Shown: positions 38,505 to 47,714 of the stretch, piece by piece | Numbering within the stretch: the stretch's first letter is position 1 | Layout of the letters: each line of letters begins with the position of its first letter | Assembly: GCA_963837355.1 (NCBI GenBank) | Contig: CAWIMY010000007.1 | Coordinates: 1,798,001-1,862,000, forward strand | From: Aureispira sp963837355 | GTDB taxonomy: Bacteria; Bacteroidota; Bacteroidia; Chitinophagales; Saprospiraceae | Length of the DNA: 64,000 bases | Reading direction: 5' to 3' | Notes under the pieces: generated by a model | What the model was told of the DNA's origin: nothing | The model's input: the letters and a program-made list of their open reading frames with translations, nothing else | Databases searched by the model: none | Made by a program: the position numbers and the translations under genes

Positions 38505-38633
38505 TTGTTTGGATGTTTTTATAAAATTATAAGAATTAAAATTTTGTGTAGAGGCAAGCAATGGCTTGCGCAGCAAGAACGCCTATAGCTGCTCGACTAA
38601 GGGCGTTTATTGGAAGGCATTTTATAAATAGTG

Positions 38634-39212
38634 TTATTGAATTTTATCGTAAATAAGTTGATTGACCAAGCGCTTTTTTTCGTTGATAATCTGTAAGTGT
38701 AACGCCTCTTCGTGCTCTAACAATTCTACGAGTTGTACGATGCTGCTTTGGCGTTCTAAGTCGGGCAATGGGATGGGCAGTTGCCGTAGATCGCGGCTGC
38801 TGACACTGGAGATGACACTGCCGCCTTTGAACCGTTCTAGGGCTTGTTGCCCTACAGGCGAATTGATATACCAAGCGAGGTATTCGGATAAGAGTAAAGA
38901 AGGGAGCGGACGAATAACCGTAAAGATAGAGGCGGCTAATGGGTTGGACAAAGCCGCTAAGTCTTCCGCTCGGCAGAGGATGGCGTTATTGTGAGCGCCC
39001 TTGGCGGTAAATAGAATATCGCCGACTTGTAGAATGTGCTTTTTGTGGTAATGGGTTCCATCCATTCTAGTCGCCCCTGTAATACGATAGGTCTCCTTGT
39101 TGATGTCTCGAAATTGAAGGAGGTGGTTTTTTCCTTCGGGGCTTTCAATAATGCGTTCGCGAACCGTTACACCTGAACGGATCTTAGCCAGTTGGCCTAA
39201 TAGTGGATTCAT
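38634..39212 (-). CDS. Half-size HsdS-like protein with one target recognition domain
   Basis: A 192-residue protein with a single TRD plus one coiled-coil conserved region (LPIPLPDLERQSSIVQLVELLEHEEALH), about half the length of a normal HsdS. The TRD start is LGQLAKIRSGVTVRERI, with DILFTAKGAHNNAIL in the middle and GSVISSVSSRDLRQL before the coil. Half-HsdS proteins can form dimers that recognise palindromic sites. It is the first gene of the minus-strand group that includes hsdM, so it may provide specificity now that the full HsdS is broken. It may equally be a remnant of an older specificity gene. Confidence 0.85.
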   Translation of the reverse strand: MNPLLGQLAKIRSGVTVRERIIESPEGKNHLLQFRDINKETYRITGATRMDGTHYHKKHILQVGDILFTAKGAHNNAILCRAEDLAALSNPLAASIFTVIRPLPSLLLSEYLAWYINSPVGQQALERFKGGSVISSVSSRDLRQLPIPLPDLERQSSIVQLVELLEHEEALHLQIINEKKRLVNQLIYDKIQ

Positions 39213-39661
39213 TTTTAATCAGTTTGTTTTTACAGAATATATAGTTCACTGTTCGTTTGTGATTTTTAAACGAGGCAAAAAGAAAAAAGGTTGCCTATGT
39301 GGCGACCTTTTTTGGAATTGTTTTTTTTCTGTAAAGAAAAACTGATTTTTATGATTCTATTTTTTTGAGTTGCAAAATCAAAAGTTTCATCTAGTGAAAT
39401 TTTAGATCGCTCAATATTACTTAAATTTGATTTATTGATTAGCAAATAGCATTAAAAGTAATCATTGAAGGCTATTATTCATCTTTGATTTCAGGAAGGG
39501 CAAAAGGCCTACTTTATGAAAAAATAAAAAATAATAGCTAAAAATTTTTATCGAGAGCCGATACTTTTATACAAGTTGTTCCTTTTTTGTTTGTCAATAA
39601 CGGTATCGCGTTCCCCTTATTTTAAGTAGTAGCCCTAATTTGAATGGTCACTTGGCGCGCT
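39213..39661. other. AT-rich intergenic region upstream of the restriction locus
   Basis: 449 bases, strongly AT-rich, no open frame of note. It should contain the promoter for the half-HsdS / hsdM group and includes the hairpin at 39283-39313. Nothing else stands out. Confidence 0.5.
39283..39313 (-). terminator. Bidirectional hairpin terminator
   Basis: A 12-bp stem with one G-U pair (AAAAAAGGTTGC at 39283-39294, GCGACCTTTTTT at 39302-39313) with A and T tracts on the two sides. On the minus strand it would end transcripts from the unknown gene at 39662 before the restriction locus begins. Confidence 0.75.
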
Positions 39662-40120
39662 TTATTCCAACAACCCCTCCATCTCCTCCAGCAACGACAA
39701 CAAATCCCGATCAGGCTCTTGATGCACATACTCATAGGCCGCTTCAAAAGGATCAACGGGATAAACCGTAGTAGGATCTTGATTAGAAGGCACAAAAACC
39801 ACGTAGTGCCCATATTGGGGCGAGTTGGGCCGTTCGTTGACTCCCCATTGGCCGTTGTGTTGCAAGCGCAAGTATTGGCCGATGGCGTAGCCTAAGCGGG
39901 GGCTGAGCCATTCGCGGGCGGGGTCGTCTAGCCACTCCTCGGCGAGCATGGCATCTAGCTCCTCTAAGAAGGTGGATAGATGGTCGGCGTTGTGGTAGAT
40001 GCGGTCGGCGGCTTCGAATTCGGCAGATCGGGCGAGTTCTACGAGTAGGGTTTTGCCTGCTTCTACGAATTTGGATAATTGTTGTTTGCGTTCTTTAATG
40101 ACGGTATACGTAATGGCCAT
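39662..40120 (-). CDS. Acidic cytoplasmic protein of unknown function
   Basis: A 152-residue, strongly acidic, mostly helical protein without signal peptide or membrane segment. ATG 40120 (MAITYTVIKERKQQL) is the better start; the upstream extension is Ala/His-rich noise. Towards the end HYVVFVPSNQDP looks like a small strand. I know no family. It follows the frame-broken secreted-protein gene by 11 bases, suggesting co-transcription. Confidence 0.65.
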   Translation of the reverse strand: MAITYTVIKERKQQLSKFVEAGKTLLVELARSAEFEAADRIYHNADHLSTFLEELDAMLAEEWLDDPAREWLSPRLGYAIGQYLRLQHNGQWGVNERPNSPQYGHYVVFVPSNQDPTTVYPVDPFEAAYEYVHQEPDRDLLSLLEEMEGLLE

Positions 40121-40131
40121 GTGTTTGCTTA

Positions 40132-40855
40132 CTAAGTGCGTTTGATGGGAACAAGCGGCTGATGCGGCCGTTCTTGGAGTGTTTCCCAACTGTGGAGATC
40201 CATGATTTTTTCTAGGCGGTAGCGCAGTTTTTTGCCCGAGGACAAGGTGCGGTCGTAGGCCACTAAACCCAAGCCTTGGGCATAGCGGCTGTACTGATAA
40301 AAGTCTGTTGTACGGACACCCTTGCGGCCTTTGACGCTGTGGCGAAACATGTCTTTAAACTCCATCGTTTCATAGGCGCTATTGCGAAAACGGTAGGGAG
40401 AAAAGGCTTGGACGACTTGGCGACTTTTGCGAAACCCTTCGTCCCCGTAGGGTGATTGGTAGCGAACGGTCGCACTTAATCGACTCGCTTTGGGCTTGTT
40501 GCCACTGGTAAACTTGTCCTTGAATAACGTTGCTGACAATACCTTCGCCTGCAATATACAAACTATAGCGCTGCAAAGAAACTCCTGTGTCGCTGATTAC
40601 TTGCGTCATGGTTTCTAATTCTTGGAAAAATTGGTCGTAACGCCGCAAGACCAAGACCGTATCGCCGTGGGTAATATGCGTTTGGGTATATTGGTAGACA
40701 ATGTCGTTGGGGTTGTCTTCATTCACATATTTATAGACTTGTGCCTTAAACAAGGCCTCATAAGGAAAAAAATACGACTTCAATTCTAGCTGCTGGGCTT
40801 GAGTGGAGCGAGTAGTTATTAGCGAAAGCGAAATCAACAGGAGGAGCGTGCGCAT
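40132..40855 (-). pseudogene. Secreted protein of unknown function, one frameshift
   Basis: The first frame (40855-40379) begins with a signal peptide (LLLLISLSLITTRSTQAQ) and runs through a beta-rich domain; it loses its character after SESIK. The second frame (40554-40132) becomes protein-like at about the same place (TVRYQSPYGDEGFRKSRQ) and ends normally. Joined at about 40460-40480 they give a protein of about 240 residues. No family is recognised. The exact base at fault is not clear because there is no long homopolymer there. Confidence 0.65.
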
Positions 40856-40925
40856 GTACTAGAGGATAAGAGGACGAGAAAATAAGGGAATTCTTAGAAC
40901 CTATTAAGTAGAACGAACGAGGGTA

Positions 40926-40963
40926 CAAAAAAAGTGCCTTCTGGTACCAACAGAAGACACTTT
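40926..40963 (-). terminator. Intrinsic terminator after the pirin gene
   Basis: A 13-bp stem with one mismatch (40931-40943 with 40951-40963), 7-base loop, and seven T on the minus strand. It lies 25 bases after the pirin stop codon. Confidence 0.85.
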
Positions 40964-40987
40964 AGAAAGCTTTAACACCTTTTATTA

Positions 40988-41842
40988 TTAGGTTGTCATT
41001 GGAACCTCCATAATTAATGTTTGGGCATCGCTGCTAGCTTCCAAATTAAATCCGTCCGTTGCCCATAGGCCGTAGCCGTCGCGGCGCTCCAAGGTTTGGC
41101 CATTTACAGTAACAGAACCTTCTAAAACAAAGACATAAATACCGTTGCCTATTTTTTTGAGGTCGTAGCGCGTGCTGGCACCCTTGTCAAAATCACCTAA
41201 GTGAAACCAAGCGTCTTGATTGATCCAAACACCTTGGTCGTCTTTGTTGGGCGATAAGACTTGGTAAAATTCGTTTTTCTTGGCCACTTCTTGCAAAGAA
41301 ATTTGATCGTAGCGGGGTTCTACATTGCGCGCTCTTGGAAAGAGCCATATTTGTAAGAACTTAACGGCTTGATCGGCATTCTTATTCATTTCGCTATGCG
41401 TAACGCCCGTGCCTGCGCTCATCACTTGGATGTCGCCTTTTTTGATGACAGAGACGGTTCCGATGCTGTCTTTGTGTTGCAAATCCCCTTCTAATGGAAT
41501 AGAAATGATTTCCATGTTGTCGTGCGGGTGCTGTCCAAATCCGCGATTGGGCGCTACTTCGTCGTCGTTTAAAACGCGCAACACACCAAAGTTCATACGT
41601 TCTGGATTATAATAATTAGCAAAGCTAAAAGTATGGTGGCTGTTTAACCAACCGTGGTTGGCGTGGCCGCGTGTGCTGGCCTTGTGCAATACAGTATTCA
41701 TTGTTGTTTCCTCTTTATTGGGTAAATGATTAAATCCTAGCGGCTCCATTAACTCGTCATACGTGGATTTGGCCTTGGGTGGTTGCACCACGGTAGCCAA
41801 GCCTGTTAAGAGCGCTGTTTTCAAGAAGTTTTTTCTATTCAT
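40988..41842 (-). CDS. Pirin-family bicupin with an N-terminal export-like segment
   Basis: A 284-residue pirin. The N-terminal cupin has the metal ligands in GFGQHPHDNMEI and THSE (three His and one Glu), and the C-terminal cupin follows. Pirins include quercetin 2,3-dioxygenases and redox regulators. ATG 41842 adds MNRKNFLKTALLTGLATVV, a Tat- or Sec-like leader before the conserved start (MNTVLHKASTRGHA), which most pirins lack. The leader has only one Arg in the would-be twin-Arg place, so export is uncertain. If the leader is real this pirin works outside the cytoplasm. Confidence 0.88.
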   Translation of the reverse strand: MNRKNFLKTALLTGLATVVQPPKAKSTYDELMEPLGFNHLPNKEETTMNTVLHKASTRGHANHGWLNSHHTFSFANYYNPERMNFGVLRVLNDDEVAPNRGFGQHPHDNMEIISIPLEGDLQHKDSIGTVSVIKKGDIQVMSAGTGVTHSEMNKNADQAVKFLQIWLFPRARNVEPRYDQISLQEVAKKNEFYQVLSPNKDDQGVWINQDAWFHLGDFDKGASTRYDLKKIGNGIYVFVLEGSVTVNGQTLERRDGYGLWATDGFNLEASSDAQTLIMEVPMTT

Positions 41843-41984
41843 ACGATTGTTGCTTTTTGTTATCTTATTACAAAGATAAGGCAAAGAGGAACCACTTGGC
41901 ATATCAAAAAACGGGGGGAACGTATGAAAACACGGGAATGCTTTCTTTTTTGGAGGTGTTAAGCGGAAGTGGGGAGTTTTTTTT

Positions 41985-42037
41985 AAAAAAAACAATCGGC
42001 CAAGAGCGTTATTTCCTGCCGATTGTTTCCTTTTTTT
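41985..42037 (-). terminator. Bidirectional terminator between pirin promoter region and bestrophin
   Basis: An 11-bp perfect stem (AAACAATCGGC at 41990-42000, GCCGATTGTTT at 42018-42028), flanked by A8 on the left and T7 on the right. It ends the bestrophin-like transcript, whose stop is 15 bases away. Confidence 0.85.
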
Positions 42038-42051
42038 ATGGGATGTTTGTT

Positions 42052-43038
42052 TTACAACAAAAAGCCGTTTTGTACGCCCACAGGGCTAGGAATTTTGGTG
42101 TCGTCAAACATTTGACGAATGTCGATTTCAATACCGCGTGCGATGGAGGTAATCGGCACATCGTTGTAGGTGCCTTCGAAGGGATTTTCGGAGTAATCGC
42201 CGATTTTCTCCATTAAGAAAAATACCCAAGTAATAATAGCAGAAATGAAGGGGCATAAGACAAACGTCCATAAATGGGTATCGTGAAAAATATCCAACAT
42301 CCCAAACGGCAACATCGCCGAAAAAACCAGCGTCAACCAAACTGCTGTTGAAGCATATTGGCGCGGAAAAGGAAAGTTTTTGATGCGTTCGGATTTACCT
42401 TGCCCATCATAGAAGCGCGTCACCAATTCGTTGAGGTGGATTAGACGGAAGTCGTTGAAGTAGCCCAAATCGCATAATTCGCGCAAGCGTTTTATTTGTG
42501 TGGCCAATAATTGACTTGCAGTATTACCCTTGCTTTTGTAGTAGGCAATTTCTTCCTCTGTCAAATAATTCGCTAATTCAGAATCTAGGCGTTCAAAGTA
42601 ATTTTCGCAAACGGTGGCATTAAATAACTTGTCCAAACGGGCTTCTTTGTGTTCCCATTCTTTGCTGAGGCGTAGTTGATAGCGCAGCGCCGTGAGCCAA
42701 GCAATATGGCGATAAATTAATTCCTGCCGAATTTTTTCTTGGTGCTCGCCTTGTACAAAGGCCAAAACAGACGCGGAGAACGAGCGGCTATCGTTGACGA
42801 TGCCTCCCCAAATTTTGCGCGCCTCCCAAGTGCGGTCGTAAGAAGCATTGTTCTTGAAGCCTAGATAAAATGCTACGGCAATACCCACAATGCTAATGGG
42901 TTGCCACGGCAATTTGACGTTGTAATCAATCAGGTAAGCCAAACCACAAATAAGGGTAGAGTAAATAAAACCATAAACCAGCGGCATTTTTGACCATTTT
43001 AAGGTCATCCAAAAACCGTAATTTCTTTTTGCGTACAT
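42052..43038 (-). CDS. Bestrophin-like (UPF0187) membrane channel protein
   Basis: A 328-residue membrane protein of the bacterial bestrophin family, which forms pentameric ion channels. Family marks are the two N-terminal helices, the segment AFYLGFKNNASYDRTWEARKIWG, and the C-terminal part DYSENPFEGTYNDVPI, next to two further helices. The conducted ion is not predictable from sequence. It stands alone with its own terminator. Confidence 0.92.
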   Translation of the reverse strand: MYAKRNYGFWMTLKWSKMPLVYGFIYSTLICGLAYLIDYNVKLPWQPISIVGIAVAFYLGFKNNASYDRTWEARKIWGGIVNDSRSFSASVLAFVQGEHQEKIRQELIYRHIAWLTALRYQLRLSKEWEHKEARLDKLFNATVCENYFERLDSELANYLTEEEIAYYKSKGNTASQLLATQIKRLRELCDLGYFNDFRLIHLNELVTRFYDGQGKSERIKNFPFPRQYASTAVWLTLVFSAMLPFGMLDIFHDTHLWTFVLCPFISAIITWVFFLMEKIGDYSENPFEGTYNDVPITSIARGIEIDIRQMFDDTKIPSPVGVQNGFLL

Positions 43039-43228
43039 TCGTGTGTAGTTGTGAAAAGTGGTAGAAAGGGGTTGTTTGAGGAATTAAGATACAAATAACA
43101 GTAGAATACTGGCGAGGAAAGAGGGAATTGTCATTGCTGAATTATTTCAAGATGCTGTTATTAAAAACTTTGAGGTAATTGGTTAGGCTGCGTATCCCGT
43201 TACTTTTGAATTAAAAAAATACTACTGC

Positions 43229-44095
43229 TCAAATAGACGCTCTAAACTGACTAGGAGACTGCCCTACATTGCGCTTAAAAAAAGCACTAAAATTGGCAGG
43301 CTCCGAGAAACCCAATTCATAGCCAATTTCCTTATTGGACAATTCTGAGAAATAAAGCAGGCGTTTGGCGGCGATGGTCAAGCGCTCTTGTAAATAGGCT
43401 TTGGCCGTTTTGCCCAACAGACTTTTGATGGTACGGTTGAGGTGGTCGGGCGTGATGTGAAGCGCTTTGGCATACTCCGTACTGTGGTGCCAAGTTTTGT
43501 AGTGCTGCTCCACCAGTTGCTTAAAACTTTTGAGGATAGCGTGTCCCGCTTCTAATTGTTGGGGATGCTCGTCGCGTAGGATGCAATGGTGGTTGCAATA
43601 GATCAGGAAGAGTTTGAGGAGCGCCCCAATCGCTACCATGCGGTATTTATAAGGACTTTGCAACGCGTCGCGCATTTCTTGAACATAGTGGTGTAGTTGA
43701 ACCCACTGTTCGGGGAGGAGCAGGAGTGGCGGCTGTTGGCCATAGGAGCGAAACAGATTAAGGTCATTTATAAAATCAATGGGGATGTTGTTCTGCATTA
43801 AAAAATCAGGAGAGAAGACCAAGACTTGCCCTTGGGTGGGGACGTTTTCCAGCAGCTGGTGAACCTGTCCAGGATGAATAAAAAACACCTGCCGCTCTCC
43901 TAAAGGATACGCTTTAAAGTCTACTACATGTTCTCCTTCCGCCTTTTCTATTAAGAGAATTGTATAATAATCATGGCGGTGTGGGGTGTCGGGCTGTCCT
44001 TTTCGCGCTTGGTAGATCTGCCCCATGTCTGACCAATTAAACGCATAAGAAGTATTGTCCGAACGAATGGTTGCATAGGTCTTGATAGGCTCCAT
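43229..44095 (-). CDS. AraC-family transcription regulator
   Basis: A 288-residue regulator. The N-terminal cupin-like sensor (about 30-150) has the PHRHDYYTILLI strand and a FFIHPGQVHQL segment; the C-terminal AraC domain (about 190-288) has the first helix-turn-helix at YAKALHITPDHLNRTIK and the second in SNKEIGYELGFSEPANFSAFFKR, followed by GQSPSQFR. Its target is unknown; it is not divergent from an obvious partner. It could act on the bestrophin gene 190 bases downstream. Confidence 0.93.
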   Translation of the reverse strand: MEPIKTYATIRSDNTSYAFNWSDMGQIYQARKGQPDTPHRHDYYTILLIEKAEGEHVVDFKAYPLGERQVFFIHPGQVHQLLENVPTQGQVLVFSPDFLMQNNIPIDFINDLNLFRSYGQQPPLLLLPEQWVQLHHYVQEMRDALQSPYKYRMVAIGALLKLFLIYCNHHCILRDEHPQQLEAGHAILKSFKQLVEQHYKTWHHSTEYAKALHITPDHLNRTIKSLLGKTAKAYLQERLTIAAKRLLYFSELSNKEIGYELGFSEPANFSAFFKRNVGQSPSQFRASI

Positions 44096-44138
44096 AGATA
44101 GGCCAATTATTACATTATAAAATAGGGAGCAGCAGGGA

Positions 44139-44531
44139 TCAAAGTGCGTCCATCTGATCGGTCACCAACTGCGTCAAGCGCCATTCGTAACTGTCGTAAA
44201 ACGTATTCTCACACTGAAACCGATACACTTGCCGTTCTTCCCAGTACTCTAAACTAGGTTCTTCTTCAAAATAATCCTCTTCTTCTACGTGTTTTCGGTA
44301 AGCGGCATTTTGCGCGGCAAATTGTTGCTGCACGCGCTCCAAAAACGCAACAGCGGCTTTTTCTTTAGAGGAAAAAACGCCAAGTAATTTGGTCTTACCG
44401 CCACCTTTGGAGCTAAAAAAATCTAAGGAAATGACATAGCTGTACGGGTGGTCTAAGGACTCGTCCAAGTCGGGGAAAATAGCGGCTAGCAAATCGGTTT
44501 TGGCAGTAGTATTCAATAATAAATCCGACAT
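44139..44531 (-). CDS. Small acidic protein of unknown function
   Basis: A 130-residue acidic protein with the start DHPYSYVISLDFFSSKGG and an acidic stretch (HVEEEDYFEEEPSLEYW). No signal, membrane segment or known motif. It follows the membrane protein gene by 32 bases and may be translated from the same transcript. Confidence 0.65.
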   Translation of the reverse strand: MSDLLLNTTAKTDLLAAIFPDLDESLDHPYSYVISLDFFSSKGGGKTKLLGVFSSKEKAAVAFLERVQQQFAAQNAAYRKHVEEEDYFEEEPSLEYWEERQVYRFQCENTFYDSYEWRLTQLVTDQMDAL

Positions 44532-44563
44532 AGAATGGTAGAATGAAGTAGCTAAGGGGAAAA

Positions 44564-45742
44564 TTATTTTAATAACTCTTTACAAGTCAGGACAACCCGT
44601 TCGTCGCGGTTTTCCCATTGTTGCGGGTAATATAAGATGATGTAGCCCTCGTGGACGGCGGCACATTCGCAAAATTGGCGACCAACTGCTCGATAATTAC
44701 GCGCAGAGGCGACAGGCGGAACATTGAGATTACGCATTCCCCAGTCATCAATAGACAATAATTCCCAATCATCCTCATAAGAGATAATATCGGGGCGTAA
44801 TGCCGCAGGAAAACAAGTGTCTTTGCCTGATTTTTTGACCACTAAATCACATTCTATCGTAGTGCCTGCATAAAGCGAAAGCGCCATCCAGTTAGGAATC
44901 CACTTAAAGAGGTAAAAGAAGGGCAAGATACCAAATAAAATCAATACCAGCCAATTCGGGCGGCGCTCAATATGGGTCAAATAAGGCGTTGTTTTGTTAT
45001 CCCAAAAGAGGACATAGAGCAAGGCAATCATCGCCAAATTCCAAGGGTAAACCACGCTGTTCCAGCCGTCTGCTACGAGTAGAATAAGAATACACAAATG
45101 CAGCAAACTGCCCATAATTACCGCCCAGCGTCTAGTGCGCTGCTTAAGGAGCAAAATCGCGATGATGATTTCTAATAACCCCATGCCATAACCCAATGTC
45201 GTATAGTCCTTTAGCCAACTGGTTTTTTCAAAAATACCGACTAACCAAGGAAAGACCGTACTGATAAACTGGACATTGAGTTTGTGAATGCCCGACCAAA
45301 AATAAACCATGATGATAACAAATTGGAGCGTAGCCAATTGCCGTTTGGGGTGAGTGCGCCAATGGTACCAAGCAATACTAATCAACAGCGCTGTATAGAC
45401 GTATGCCCAAGGCTGAAAGCGATTGATGTCTTCCAGCAACAGGAAAAAGAAGCAAACTAGGGACAGAATAAGAGAGGGTTGTCGCCACAGGGGACTGATA
45501 GACGCAAAACAAAGCCCAATTATAAACGTCACACTAAAAAATCCCGTCAACCAGTCGTTATAATTGAAGGGGAAAAAACCGAAGAATGGGAGCGCGGGAT
45601 AGCTGCGATCTATGGGAAACCACAAATTATAAGACAAGCTCATTTGTAGAATAAAAGCCAGCGCGACAACGCGCACACACCATTGGGTCAACCAAACCGA
45701 ATGGGGGCTGTGTTCGTCGGGTATTAAATCCTTGTTATTCAT
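44564..45742 (-). CDS. Multi-pass membrane protein (HTTM-like)
   Basis: A 392-residue protein with about nine membrane helices in the first 300 residues and a soluble C-terminal domain of about 90 residues. The layout and the conserved YFWSGIHKLN segment resemble HTTM (vitamin K-dependent carboxylase-like) membrane proteins of bacteria. No active-site residues are certain. It starts 48 bases after mcrC on the same strand. Confidence 0.7.
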   Translation of the reverse strand: MNNKDLIPDEHSPHSVWLTQWCVRVVALAFILQMSLSYNLWFPIDRSYPALPFFGFFPFNYNDWLTGFFSVTFIIGLCFASISPLWRQPSLILSLVCFFFLLLEDINRFQPWAYVYTALLISIAWYHWRTHPKRQLATLQFVIIMVYFWSGIHKLNVQFISTVFPWLVGIFEKTSWLKDYTTLGYGMGLLEIIIAILLLKQRTRRWAVIMGSLLHLCILILLVADGWNSVVYPWNLAMIALLYVLFWDNKTTPYLTHIERRPNWLVLILFGILPFFYLFKWIPNWMALSLYAGTTIECDLVVKKSGKDTCFPAALRPDIISYEDDWELLSIDDWGMRNLNVPPVASARNYRAVGRQFCECAAVHEGYIILYYPQQWENRDERVVLTCKELLK

Positions 45743-45790
45743 AGTGTTGTTCCCAAAATTATAACAATAGTATGGAGAATATTTTTTGTA

Positions 45791-47011
45791 TTAACCTGCG
45801 TGGAGATGGCGAATAAGGTCTTGTGCCAACTCTTGGTTGAGCTGTCCTGTGGCATTGAGGATATCGACAAACACCACCGTACAGTAATGGGGGTGGGCGT
45901 GTTGCTCGACCAATAAGGGCGGTGCAAATGCCGCGCGGCGTTTGCGCAATGCGAATACATTGGGATAGACCAACAAACTCTGCGTGGCCTCAAAACTGTG
46001 GTTGTAAGCAAACATCTGGCGCAAGTCGGCATCCGATGGGGCAGGGCGTTTCAAAATTTTCCATTTGGTATCCAAAATATAATGCTGCCCCTCGTGGCTC
46101 AACCACAGATCGGGGCGTAATTTACGCTGTGCCCAAAAGGGCTTAGCGGCTTGCGCCCGAATGAGCCAACTTTTGTCTAGCTGCTGCTGCAATTGGCGTT
46201 GAATATAGCGCTCAAACAGTTGATTCATATCAAACAAAATCGCTAAGACGGCATGGCTCCCCGCTCTCAAATCAGGACTGTAGTGCAAGGTAATCATTCT
46301 AGCTAATTCCAAGGCGCGGCGATAGCGTTCAAATTTGGGTTGGGCATACAAGTGTTCAAAAATGCGCGCTTGTGCCCGAATGGGTTGCTGGGACGGAAAT
46401 GCCCGTAGTAAGTGCTGGACGCGCTGTTGGAGCGTGTTGTCAATGGATAAGCGCTGAATAATTTGCAAGGCGGCATAGAGCAATTGGTGCGCAGGGTGCT
46501 GGTAATCGTAATGCTGAGAACGGCTATAAACACGCTCGGGATGCTGCCAATTGTGCCGCAATTGTTGCGCAAAATTGAGTTGTCCTTTCCACGTGTAACC
46601 ATTAGCACTCTTATTTTGATAATGCTTAACTAAGCCCTCTTGCAGAAGCTGTTGCACTTCTTGTAGAAAGTGGTTCAGATAAAACCAAAGCAGGGGACTG
46701 CTTCGCGACTGTAAATGGGCTTCTGTTAAGGTATCGATGGGCAGCATCGAACAGGCCTGTAACAGCTCTAACAACACCCGTTGCCATTGTTGTGCATTGG
46801 CATGTTGGTCTGTTTTGGGTAGAATTTCTATGGTTAATGCGCCTACTTGTAGCACCCCTACATACTGTCTAAATCGCACCCCTTTGTGCAATAACGTAAA
46901 GTAGCGGCTGTCGTGCTGCTCATTAAAGCGCGCCAGCGCATCCAAATGCCGTTGCGTCAATCCTTGTTCACTCAACCGCAAGACTTGGTGTTCAAAAACC
47001 TGTAGGTACAT
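45791..47011 (-). CDS. mcrC: McrC-like nuclease subunit of a type IV restriction system
   Basis: A 406-residue McrC. The N-terminal part (KGVRFRQYVGVLQVGALTIEILPK) matches the McrC domain that contacts the McrB ring. The C-terminal PD-(D/E)xK nuclease has RPDLWL near residue 302 and ILDTKWK near 314. With McrB it cuts DNA with modified cytosines. It is 703 bases from mcrB, with a terminator hairpin between, so the two are probably not one tight operon as is usual. Confidence 0.9.
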   Translation of the reverse strand: MYLQVFEHQVLRLSEQGLTQRHLDALARFNEQHDSRYFTLLHKGVRFRQYVGVLQVGALTIEILPKTDQHANAQQWQRVLLELLQACSMLPIDTLTEAHLQSRSSPLLWFYLNHFLQEVQQLLQEGLVKHYQNKSANGYTWKGQLNFAQQLRHNWQHPERVYSRSQHYDYQHPAHQLLYAALQIIQRLSIDNTLQQRVQHLLRAFPSQQPIRAQARIFEHLYAQPKFERYRRALELARMITLHYSPDLRAGSHAVLAILFDMNQLFERYIQRQLQQQLDKSWLIRAQAAKPFWAQRKLRPDLWLSHEGQHYILDTKWKILKRPAPSDADLRQMFAYNHSFEATQSLLVYPNVFALRKRRAAFAPPLLVEQHAHPHYCTVVFVDILNATGQLNQELAQDLIRHLHAG

Positions 47012-47714
47012 AGGGGAGTCACTAGGAGGTGGTAAAAATGGAATATAGGTGATTTATGGGATAACAATATAAGGGATCGTTGGTTTAGAAATAGGAGCGA
47101 GGTTAAATTTGTTTTGCAAGGATTTTTAAGGTTTGGGGGACGCGTTGTTCCTACTAATATTCCTAGTTGGTTGCATAAGCTATTTCAGAGAACTACAGGC
47201 CTTGCCATTGGGAACGGTAATCATCTACGCTATAATCTAATTCTTCTCATTAGACCTTATTCTAAAACCATTATTCATATTGTAATGCCTTGATTTACAA
47301 GAGTTATTTTTTAATAAAAAATATCTATAATAACCTCTATTAGAAATTCGTTGGGGTATTTTCTTTGCCTTTACAAGCCTTCGTAAGGATTAATTGGAGT
47401 AACGATTTTTTTATATAACTGATAAGGGTTTCTTTTACAAGGCATTAAGTTATGGGAAGGGCATTTTTTAGAATATAGGATTGGTGAGCTACCTTAATTT
47501 TAAGCATAAAAAAAACATCAAGCACGAAGCGCTTGATGTTTTTGTTGGTGATTGGCGGGATATATAGTACGGTTTAAGTACCATAAGAAATCACCAAAAA
47601 TAAGGAAGGCAAGTATTTAATGATACCTAAAGATACGACATGCCTCTCAAAAAAGCAAAAAAAAGTCTAGTTTTTTATTTTTTTTTGAATTGAAGCGCCT
47701 AAGCGTCAGTGTAG
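47012..47714. other. Long AT-rich gap between mcrB and mcrC
   Basis: 703 bases without an open frame that I can support. It holds a terminator hairpin at 47513-47544 and next to it a second inverted repeat (TTGGTGATT at 47545-47553 with AATCACCAA at 47589-47597). The left part should contain the mcrC promoter. I see no transposon remnant or tRNA. Confidence 0.55.
47513..47544 (-). terminator. Intrinsic terminator after mcrB
   Basis: A perfect 11-bp stem (AAACATCAAGC at 47513-47523, GCTTGATGTTT at 47531-47541) with a 7-base loop and A/T tracts on both sides, 170 bases after the mcrB stop. Confidence 0.8.

Noticed and set aside
45739..46032. 97-codon minus-strand frame within mcrC
   Set aside because: Lies inside the mcrC coding region in another frame; Thr/His-rich composition without motif.
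47012..47714. Possible insertion sequence or small gene in the mcrB-mcrC gap
   Set aside because: No transposase-like frame and no terminal inverted repeats with target duplication; only a terminator and one short inverted repeat.
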